NCBI GenBank assembly: GCA_012034595.1
Contig: JAAUPE010000042.1
Coordinates: forward strand, 1-50,128
Source: Calothrix sp. CSU_2_0
GTDB taxonomy: Bacteria > Cyanobacteriota > Cyanobacteriia > Cyanobacteriales > Nostocaceae
Direction of reading: 5' to 3'
DNA length: 50,128 nt
The number at the start of each line of letters is the position of its first letter. Position 1 is the stretch's first letter. The notes under the pieces are model-generated. The model did not search any database. It saw nothing but the letters and a program-made list of their open reading frames with translations, and was not told the origin of the DNA. This document shows, piece by piece, positions 43,810-50,128 of this stretch. The translations under genes were made by a program, and so were the position numbers.

Positions 43810-44120
43810 GGATTTACGCTGTTAAGTTTAGCTGAAAATTGGGAATTCAAGTAATTTACTAAATTATGATGAATAATATTCAAGTAAATAGTTATTCACA
43901 TGAGATTATTTCAATATTTTTCGCGATTATTTAACTTTGCCTTCTCGTAAAGAAGCGCGAACGGGGTAAAGGTTAAGGTGGGATAAATGTCTATGCAGTT
44001 TCACAAAGAATTGATATTAGGCATATCACATAACTAAATTTTTGCTACTAATAAACTATGCCAATTTGTCGGGATGGAGTTTTCCCACCCTGACGAATTA
44101 TATAATAGCTTGGTTTATAA
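43810..44120. other. Intergenic region
   Basis: AT-rich, with a hairpin at 44063-44099 placed at the 3' end of the Clp N-domain gene (listed separately). No gene seen. Confidence 0.4.
44063..44099 (-). terminator. Hairpin downstream of the Clp N-domain gene
   Basis: AATTTGTCGGG (44063-44073) pairs with CCCTGACGAATT (44088-44099) using two G-T/mismatch positions, 22 bp beyond the stop of the minus-strand gene. Confidence 0.5.
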
Positions 44121-45173
44121 CTACCTTAGTGCTAGTAATTTGGAAATAGCAGGTAATATAGTTCGATATTCTGACAGTTGTTGACTATCGATTGGTCGCT
44201 GGACGATTGTCCCAATTAAAATTTTGATAGCAGTATTTGCCTTTCGTTTCCAGCTTGCATCGCCAATCTTTTTACTGGTAGATATTAATATTATTAGCTG
44301 ATATCTGGCTTCAATAATATCTTCGGGATTTAATTTTTTATCACTTTCGATTAATGTATGTAATCTAATTAATAAATCAGTCAAATTAGGCTGATTTTCT
44401 AATGTTTCTGTAATTTGATTAACTGGTAATTGATGGATAGCGTCAAGCACGTCGGAGGATGAGATAATTTGTGAGTTTCTCATCTGAGTCTCAATTTCAG
44501 CTATTAGTTGCTTTGCTCCTGTTAACATCATGGTAAGATGTTGAACTTTTTCTTCGAGAGTTGGAGAAGTTATTAAAATATTGTTTTCTACATACTTTTC
44601 TATATAGTTTGCTCTATTACTTTTGTTCTCAATTTGCTTATCCAACTCTTTATTGTCTGTCTTTCCGTCAATAATTTGTGTTTCTTCTGCTTGATAATTT
44701 TGCTGTTTCACTGTTTTTATATAATCAATAACTTGTTGGTAAAGGCTATCTAAATCAACTTCTAACTGTTGCAAAATCCGGATTGATATACCTATGCGAT
44801 TAGAATTTGTATTGGTTTGATGAATAAAATCACTAATCAAACCCAGCAGCAAATGCTCGGTATCAATTTCTTTTTGCCCGAATTGGTCAGCTTGTTTGCG
44901 AGCATTGACTAAAACTCTTTTTGTCCGGGAAGTAAAAGGTATTTCTTCCCCAACTAATCCAGAACCTCGACCAATAATTTTATCGACTTCTGTACGAACT
45001 TTAGTTGCATTAACACCCATTGATTTTAGTATTTTGCTGGCAATTCCTTGTGTTTCTTCAACCAATCCTAAAAGTAAATTTTCAGTGCCAATAAAGTGAT
45101 GATTTAAAACACGAGCTTCTTCATTTGCCAAATGTATTACTTGATTTGCCTCTTGACTAAAATCATCGAACAT
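44121..45173 (-). CDS. Clp N-terminal (double Clp repeat) domain protein lacking ATPase
   Basis: A 350-residue protein. Residues 1-70 and 80-150 are two Clp repeats, MFDDFSQEANQVIHLANEEA with NHHFIGTENLLLGL, then TEHLLLGLISD, closely resembling the N-domain of ClpC. There are no Walker motifs or AAA+ modules after it. A Gln/Asn/Glu-rich linker spans about 160-200, and the C-terminal 150 residues are helical (MMLTGAKQLIAEIETQMRNS; ARYQLIILISTSKKIG) with no assigned domain. Such proteins could act as adaptors or decoys for ClpC-type chaperones or bind the ClpC substrate adaptor interface; this is inference. Alone on its strand. Confidence 0.8.
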   Translation of the reverse strand: MFDDFSQEANQVIHLANEEARVLNHHFIGTENLLLGLVEETQGIASKILKSMGVNATKVRTEVDKIIGRGSGLVGEEIPFTSRTKRVLVNARKQADQFGQKEIDTEHLLLGLISDFIHQTNTNSNRIGISIRILQQLEVDLDSLYQQVIDYIKTVKQQNYQAEETQIIDGKTDNKELDKQIENKSNRANYIEKYVENNILITSPTLEEKVQHLTMMLTGAKQLIAEIETQMRNSQIISSSDVLDAIHQLPVNQITETLENQPNLTDLLIRLHTLIESDKKLNPEDIIEARYQLIILISTSKKIGDASWKRKANTAIKILIGTIVQRPIDSQQLSEYRTILPAISKLLALR

Positions 45174-45670
45174 AAACCTCCCTGAAATTGCTGAATTAAA
45201 TAGTAACTTTTGTTGTCTTCTAATTAAGTACTAATGCCTGAATTTATTTTTTTGTAAGCAGGTATATCTTTTTTAGAGTTTGGCAAGTAAAAAGTCAAGG
45301 CAAATAGTTAATTTTTATACTATTTTTGGTAATGATTTGACTATATATTTATGAGTTTTTGTTGAATTTAAATTTGTTAAGAAATCCCAATAATTAATAT
45401 TAGTTTACATAGAAAGTAAAAACTAAAAATTAGTCTTATAAAAGTCAAATTTTGTAATTTTGAATGCAAAATTTCCTCAAAAATCTCCTCAAAATACTCT
45501 TTTCTCGCAAAGTAAATGTCATCAGAAGAATTGAATAAAAATTAATAATTGCAAAATTGGTAAGAAATCCTAAATAAACAGTAGGGTAAATTTCGTTTGT
45601 GTGTGATATACCCAACATAGGGGAACTCGATTCCCCATCACCAGAGTGTATATCTAGGAGGTACGTACTA
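45174..45670. other. AT-rich divergent region upstream of ppsA
   Basis: No gene or RNA recognised. The frame of ppsA is open from GTG 45599, but that part precedes the Shine-Dalgarno and is treated as leader. Confidence 0.4.
45656..45661 (+). promoter_or_regulatory. Strong Shine-Dalgarno deciding the ppsA start
   Basis: AGGAGG lies nine bases before ATG 45671, which rules out the GTG at 45599 as the likely start. Confidence 0.8.
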
Positions 45671-48187
45671 ATGGTAACGATCGCAAGAAAAGTTTTTTCT
45701 CAATCCTCCAAAGAACAAGCTTTCATCCTCTGGTTTGATGAGGTTGGTATCAAAGATATATCCTTAGTGGGAGGTAAAAATGCCTCGCTAGGTGAAATGA
45801 TTCAACAACTCAAACCGCAGGGTGTAAATGTACCGTTAGGTTTTGCCACAACAGCTTGTGCATATCGGTATTTTATTGAGTCAGCCGGAATTGAAGAACA
45901 ACTCCGTAAACTCTTTTACGACTTAAATGTGGAAGATGTGAGTAATTTAAAACAACGGGGAGAAAAAGCTAGGGAATTATTGATAAATACCCCATTTCCC
46001 CAAGACTTACAGGATGCGATCGCATTTTCTTATCAACAATTGTGCGAGCTATACAATCAAAATACTGATGTTGCTGTACGTTCCTCTGCCACTGCTGAAG
46101 ATTTACCAGATGCGAGCTTTGCTGGACAGCAAGAAAGTTACCTAAATATTACGGGAATCGAAGCAGTTTTAGATGCAACTCATCGCTGTTTTGCTTCCCT
46201 ATTTACCGACCGTGCCATATCCTACCGCGAAACCAAAGGTTTTGACCATTTTGATATTGCTTTGACTGTGGGAATTCAAAAAATGGTGCGTTCCGATTTA
46301 GCGACATCGGGGGTAATGTTCTCGATTGAAACGGAAACGGGATTCCCAAATGCCGCATTAATTAGTGCTGCTTACGGATTAGGTGAAAACGTTGTTCAAG
46401 GTATAGTTAATCCTGATGAATATTACGTATTTAAACCGACATTAAAAGCGGGATTCCGTCCGATTATCGATCGAAAATTGGGCAGTAAAGCTTTGAAAAT
46501 GGTCTATGAAACTGGTTCGATTGCGACTAAGAATGTTGAAGTCGAAATGAGCGATCGCAATAAGTTTGCCCTGAACTGTGACGAAATTTTACAACTAGCA
46601 AATTGGGCATGTTTAATTGAAGACCATTATTCCCAGGTGAATGGTTATTTTACCCCGATGGATATTGAATGGGCGAAAGATGGGATTACTAATGAGCTTT
46701 TTATCGTGCAAGCACGTCCAGAAACCGTACAATCGCAGAAATTTGGCAATGTGTTGCAGAGCTATAAATTTTTAGAAAAATTTACAGAATCGAAACAGGA
46801 AAGCGATACTCTTACCCTGCGGGAAGCTAACGCAACAGAGTCGTTTCACGATCGCGTTTCTAGAAAACCCCTTGTAGTTGGACGGGCAGTTGGTGAAGCG
46901 ATCGCCCAGGGAAAAGTTAGAATCATCGTTGATACGGAAAAAATTGGTGATTTCCAACCTGGTGAAGTGTTAGTTAGCGATCGTACCGATCCCGATTGGG
47001 AACCGATTATGAAAAAAGCTAGCGCTATAGTTACCAATTCGGGGGGAAGAGTTTGTCATGCGGCAATTATTGCCAGAGAATTGGGGGTTCCAGCAATTGT
47101 TGGCTGTGGAAATGCAACGGAAATCTTAAAAAATGGTGAAGAGGTGACGGTTTCCTGTGCAGAAGGTGAAGAAGGACGGGTTTATCGGGGATTGTTACCG
47201 TTTGAAATTGAAGAAGTACCCCTAGATAATTTACCCCGTACCCGTACCCAAATTTTGATGAATGTGGGGAATCCCCAAGAAGCGTTTAAATTAGCCGCAA
47301 TTCCCAATGATGGAGTCGGATTAGCACGAACTGAGTTTATCATTGCCGATCGCATTCAAACCCATCCAATGGCTTTATTACGGTTTAATGAGCTAAAGGA
47401 TGAAGTCACAAAAGCGAAAATTGCCGAGATGACAGCAATGTATGACGATAAACCCCAGTATTTCATCGATAAACTCGCCCAAGGGATTGCGAGAATCGCC
47501 GCAGCATTTTATCCTAAACCTGTAATTGTCCGCATGTCGGATTTTAAGAGTAACGAATACGCAAATTTATTGGGTGGAAAACAATTTGAACCCGATGAAG
47601 AAAACCCGATGTTAGGTTGGCGAGGGGCAGCAAGATATTATGATAAAAATTATCGTCAAGCTTTTGCGCTGGAGTGTGAAGCAATTAAGCGGGTTCGTGA
47701 TGAGATGGGTTTAGTTAACGTCATTGCCATGATTCCCTTTTGTCGTACCCCCGACGAAGGACGTTTGGTTTTGGCTGAAATGGCGAAAAATGGTTTACAC
47801 CAGGGTAAACGAGGCTTACAGGTGTATGTGATGTGCGAATTACCCAATAATGTAATTATGGCTGAGGAATTTGCCGAAATTTTTGATGGTTTCTCGATTG
47901 GTTCCAATGACCTCACCCAATTAACATTAGGAATCGATCGCGATTCGGCTTTAGTGGCAAAATTATTTGATGAACGTAGCGAAGGTGTCAAACGGATGGT
48001 GAAAATGGTAATTCAAGCAGCAAAACAGAAAAATCGCAAAATCGGCATTTGCGGACAAGCACCAAGCGATTATCCAGAATTTGCCCAGTTTTTAGTCGAA
48101 CAAGGAATTGACTCAATTAGCTTGAATCCTGATTCCGTTTTGAAGACAACACTCGCGATCGCACAAGTGGAAAATTTTAATAGTTAA
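45671..48187 (+). CDS. ppsA: Phosphoenolpyruvate synthase
   Basis: Converts pyruvate, ATP and water to PEP, AMP and phosphate, a gluconeogenic cytosolic step. At 838 residues it is full length. Domains in order: ATP-binding PPDK_N (LVGGKNASLGEM, VRSSATAEDLPDASFAGQQE), the swivelling phosphohistidine domain with His463 in GGRVCHAAIIARELGVPAIV (most relatives have GGRTCHAA), and the C-terminal PEP-binding barrel (SDFKSNEYANLLGG, MIPFCRTPDEG, GICGQAPSDYPEF, SISLNPDS). Start set by an AGGAGG Shine-Dalgarno. Ends with a hairpin 31 bp after the stop. Confidence 0.96.
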   Translation: MVTIARKVFSQSSKEQAFILWFDEVGIKDISLVGGKNASLGEMIQQLKPQGVNVPLGFATTACAYRYFIESAGIEEQLRKLFYDLNVEDVSNLKQRGEKARELLINTPFPQDLQDAIAFSYQQLCELYNQNTDVAVRSSATAEDLPDASFAGQQESYLNITGIEAVLDATHRCFASLFTDRAISYRETKGFDHFDIALTVGIQKMVRSDLATSGVMFSIETETGFPNAALISAAYGLGENVVQGIVNPDEYYVFKPTLKAGFRPIIDRKLGSKALKMVYETGSIATKNVEVEMSDRNKFALNCDEILQLANWACLIEDHYSQVNGYFTPMDIEWAKDGITNELFIVQARPETVQSQKFGNVLQSYKFLEKFTESKQESDTLTLREANATESFHDRVSRKPLVVGRAVGEAIAQGKVRIIVDTEKIGDFQPGEVLVSDRTDPDWEPIMKKASAIVTNSGGRVCHAAIIARELGVPAIVGCGNATEILKNGEEVTVSCAEGEEGRVYRGLLPFEIEEVPLDNLPRTRTQILMNVGNPQEAFKLAAIPNDGVGLARTEFIIADRIQTHPMALLRFNELKDEVTKAKIAEMTAMYDDKPQYFIDKLAQGIARIAAAFYPKPVIVRMSDFKSNEYANLLGGKQFEPDEENPMLGWRGAARYYDKNYRQAFALECEAIKRVRDEMGLVNVIAMIPFCRTPDEGRLVLAEMAKNGLHQGKRGLQVYVMCELPNNVIMAEEFAEIFDGFSIGSNDLTQLTLGIDRDSALVAKLFDERSEGVKRMVKMVIQAAKQKNRKIGICGQAPSDYPEFAQFLVEQGIDSISLNPDSVLKTTLAIAQVENFNS

Positions 48188-48217
48188 GAATTAGGAGTGA
48201 GGCAACACTAATTGTAG

Positions 48218-48236
48218 GGGTGGGGTCTCCCCACCC
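48218..48236 (+). terminator. Hairpin after ppsA (GGGTGGGG/CCCCACCC)
   Basis: Perfect 8-bp stem with TCT loop, same as at 28164-28182. The placement after a stop codon supports a terminator role or a preferred insertion site. Confidence 0.6.
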
Positions 48237-48293
48237 TAACGAAGGATACGATTGATAGATAAATATATAGTTGGGATATTTTATTTTTTATAA

Positions 48294-48357
48294 CTCCTAA
48301 CCACTAACCACTAACCACTAACCATTAACCATTAACCATTAACCATTAACCATTAAC
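48294..48357. repeat. 7-bp repeat array (ACTAACC/ATTAACC)
   Basis: Nine contiguous heptamers ending just before the PMT gene start at 48368. The unit shifts from ACTAACC to ATTAACC along the array; the complement occurs at 28096-28128. Confidence 0.9.
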
Positions 48358-48367
48358 TAATTTACCA

Positions 48368-49933
48368 ATGACAAAAAAGTGGTTTAAAATTGGCTTAGTG
48401 GGTGTGTTTTTACTAGCACTCGCTCTACGTTTTTGGGGACTAGAGAGGTTTAATACCCTCGTCTTCGATGAAGTATATTATGCGAAGTTTGGTAATAATT
48501 ATCTCACTGGTGTACCGTTTTTTGATGGTCATCCACCACTTGGCAAATTAATTATTGCTTTCGGAATTTGGATTGGTAAACACATACCTTGGTGGGATGA
48601 TACAGTAAATGGGTTGACGGGAACTCTGATGTCACCCCTCGCTTACCGTTGGATTAATGCTTTTTTGGGTTCATTCATTCCCCTACTAATCGCTGGAATT
48701 GCCTATCAACTAAGTCATCGTCGCACTTTTAGTTTAATTGCTGGATTATTTGCTGCCTGCGATGGTATTTTCATCGTCGAAGCACGTTATGCCTTAATCA
48801 ACCAATATATAGTTATCTTTGGTTTACTTGCCCATTTTCTCTTCCTTCTGGCACTCAACCACAAAAAATTACGTTACTTGTACTTAATCCTAGCAGGTGC
48901 AAGCTTCGGTGCTTCCATTGGAACTAAATGGAATGGTGTATTTTACCTTGCAGGTGCTTATGGTTTATGGATTATAGCTTGGTTAATTCGCTTTCTCCAA
49001 ACCTCTAAATTTGCCTTTCGAGAACCTTCTTATCAACTAGTAGATCGAGTAGTAGATCGAGAGCAAACTCTTGTTGCTGATACACCTTTAAATCGGCAAC
49101 AACTGCTATTTATGGTAAAAAATAAACAAAGGTACGAAGGACAAAACGAAAACAAACCCTCACCCCTACAAAATCTCACCCAGCTAAATATCTTCCAAAT
49201 AATCGCATTCCTGGGAATTATTCCCGTCATTATCTACAGTATTATTTGGATTCCCCACCTCAAACTAGATACAAAATACGATTTTATCGAAGTCCACAAA
49301 CAAATTTTTGGATTTCACGATCGCATGGGTGGAAATAATGCTAACGTCCATCCCTATTGTGCAGCTTGGTATAAATGGGCTTTAATGCTTAGACCAATGG
49401 CATATTACTACCAAACAGCCCAAAGCTTCAACGACCCCTTACCCGTGATGGGACCACCACTACCATCAGGCGCAGGCAAAGTAATTTATGATGTTCATGC
49501 AATGGGAAACCCCTTTTTGTGGTGGTTTGGAGTCATTGCATTAATTATTTTATCAGGAATGCTGCTATGGACTTTTATTGTTCCTTGCATTCAAAGAAAA
49601 CGCTTATTTCTTCCAGAGAAAATCACTACAGAAACCTGGATTGCAATTTACTTAATCCTAAATTACGCAGTTAATTTATTACCCTGGGTCAAAGTGACAA
49701 GATGCGTATTTATCTACCACTATATGACCGGAGTCGTCTTTGCTTTTATTGCGATCGCATGGGTTGTTGACCAATGTTTGCATAGCTATCGATCGCTATT
49801 TCGCGCTACTGGTGTCACTGTCACGTTTCTGATTGTTGGTGGTTTAATTTGGTGGTTGCCGATTTATTTAGGTTTACCCCTAACCAATGAAGGTTATAGA
49901 CCATTACGAATGTGGTTCAATTCCTGGATTTGA
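48368..49933 (+). CDS. PMT/ArnT-type membrane glycosyltransferase (dolichyl-phosphate-mannose-protein mannosyltransferase family)
   Basis: A 521-residue polytopic membrane protein of the GT-C fold. The first span is followed by the catalytic-loop acidic motif RFNTLVFDEVYYAKF (29-43, with the D-E pair) and HPPLGK, both hallmarks of the PMT family. A further motif, FIVEARYALINQY, is present at about 138. About ten to eleven hydrophobic spans are seen. It would transfer mannose or another sugar from a polyprenyl phosphate donor to proteins or lipids at the periplasmic face. A long soluble insertion occurs near 220-270. No other glycosylation genes adjoin. The TGA stop at 49931-49933 is directly followed by the second IS element. 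Confidence 0.85.
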   Translation: MTKKWFKIGLVGVFLLALALRFWGLERFNTLVFDEVYYAKFGNNYLTGVPFFDGHPPLGKLIIAFGIWIGKHIPWWDDTVNGLTGTLMSPLAYRWINAFLGSFIPLLIAGIAYQLSHRRTFSLIAGLFAACDGIFIVEARYALINQYIVIFGLLAHFLFLLALNHKKLRYLYLILAGASFGASIGTKWNGVFYLAGAYGLWIIAWLIRFLQTSKFAFREPSYQLVDRVVDREQTLVADTPLNRQQLLFMVKNKQRYEGQNENKPSPLQNLTQLNIFQIIAFLGIIPVIIYSIIWIPHLKLDTKYDFIEVHKQIFGFHDRMGGNNANVHPYCAAWYKWALMLRPMAYYYQTAQSFNDPLPVMGPPLPSGAGKVIYDVHAMGNPFLWWFGVIALIILSGMLLWTFIVPCIQRKRLFLPEKITTETWIAIYLILNYAVNLLPWVKVTRCVFIYHYMTGVVFAFIAIAWVVDQCLHSYRSLFRATGVTVTFLIVGGLIWWLPIYLGLPLTNEGYRPLRMWFNSWI

Positions 49934-49937
49934 CGAA

Positions 49938-49958
49938 CCCCGCCTTATAAAGGCGAGG
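49938..49958. repeat. Right-end hairpin of the second tnpB element
   Basis: CGCCTT (49941-49946) pairs with AAGGCG (49950-49955), extended by CC/GG across a C-A mismatch. It overlaps the tnpB stop codon, as is common for right ends of this family. Confidence 0.6.
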
Positions 49959-50128
49959 ATTCTGTTCTAAGTAAATTGGATTGGGTTACAATGGTACGGT
50001 CAACCCGCCTACTAATATCCCAAATCCGCAACCTGACTGGGGTCGTCAAAGTCCCCTTACCGAGTTCAGCCAAATCAATGTTTAGTGTTCTCGCTACTTT
50101 GCGAAGTATATTGGCACAGCCGTTTAAA
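49945..50128 (-). CDS. tnpB: TnpB (IS200/IS605-family OrfB), C-terminal fragment at window edge
   Basis: The minus strand reads 60 residues to a stop at 49945, beginning LNGCANILRKVARTLNIDLA and continuing with GKGTLTTPVRLRIWDISRR. The NGxANILRKVA and LTTPxRxR motifs are typical of the C terminus of a subgroup of cyanobacterial TnpB. The catalytic and zinc-finger parts lie outside the window. It is a different subfamily from the tnpB at 8440-9739. The element abuts the PMT stop codon with only 11 bp between. Confidence 0.75.
   Translation of the reverse strand, partial: LNGCANILRKVARTLNIDLAELGKGTLTTPVRLRIWDISRRVDRTIVTQSNLLRTESSPL

Noticed and set aside
45599-45670. GTG at 45599 as the ppsA start
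   Set aside because: AGGAGG at 45656-45661 is correctly spaced for ATG 45671, and the added 24 residues do not resemble the family.

Overview
The window is a chromosomal segment from a filamentous, probably heterocyst-forming cyanobacterium (order Nostocales inferred; genus not determined). Four things point there: many HIP1 octamers (GCGATCGC) inside and between genes; several arrays of 7-bp tandem repeats, which are characteristic of heterocystous cyanobacteria; cyanobacterial gene types (Cph1-type phytochrome with its Rcp1-type regulator, AgrE/ArgZ arginine dihydrolase, XisH/XisI, pentapeptide-repeat protein); and AT-rich spacers. No tRNA, rRNA or CRISPR array was recognised.

Layout. 0-6 kb: heptamer repeats, a PPP-family phosphatase, a DUF2470 protein, a frameshifted Tat/lipoprotein solute-binding protein, an exported protein of unknown function, folE and a pentapeptide-repeat protein. 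6.4-10 kb: three tandem AIM24-family genes, the first one broken, followed directly by a frameshifted TnpB-only insertion element bounded by two matching hairpins. 10-13 kb: a large fusion of a PlsY-like membrane domain with a dikinase-type phosphotransferase. 13-16.4 kb: a 46-residue membrane protein, an SGNH hydrolase, xisI/xisH with a truncated antitoxin-like ORF, and a DUF433/DUF5615 toxin-antitoxin pair. 16.6-24 kb: uvrA, two small uncharacterised proteins, an S9 glutamyl/prolyl peptidase. 23.8-26.7 kb: a 5'-truncated Rieske oxygenase, a divergent TetR regulator with an added transposase-type zinc ribbon, and a heme-dependent N-demethylase-like (DUF3445) gene. 26.8-33 kb: NurA-like nuclease, trmO, an FHA membrane protein, and the phytochrome kinase/response regulator pair. 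33-43.8 kb: agrE, a Thr/Pro-repeat exported protein, a DUF1361 membrane protein, a KGG stress protein, a ferredoxin-type aldo/keto reductase, a bifunctional nuclease, riboflavin synthase, an M23 peptidase and birA. 44-50 kb: a Clp N-domain-only protein, ppsA, a PMT-family glycosyltransferase, and the 3' end of a second tnpB running off the window.

Most genes are single transcription units. Clear functional groupings are the phytochrome/response-regulator pair, xisHI, the DUF433/DUF5615 pair and the AIM24 cluster. Many gene ends are followed by perfect or near-perfect hairpins drawn from a few interspersed repeat families.

The main unusual signals are: (1) three genes broken by apparent loss of one base in a T5 or A6 run, in each case restored by adding one base; (2) the PlsY-like/dikinase fusion; (3) the TetR-zinc-ribbon fusion beside a decayed Rieske oxygenase; (4) the TnpB element with covarying end hairpins; (5) the xisHI plus toxin-antitoxin cluster; (6) a Cys-Cys pair at the phytochrome chromophore site.
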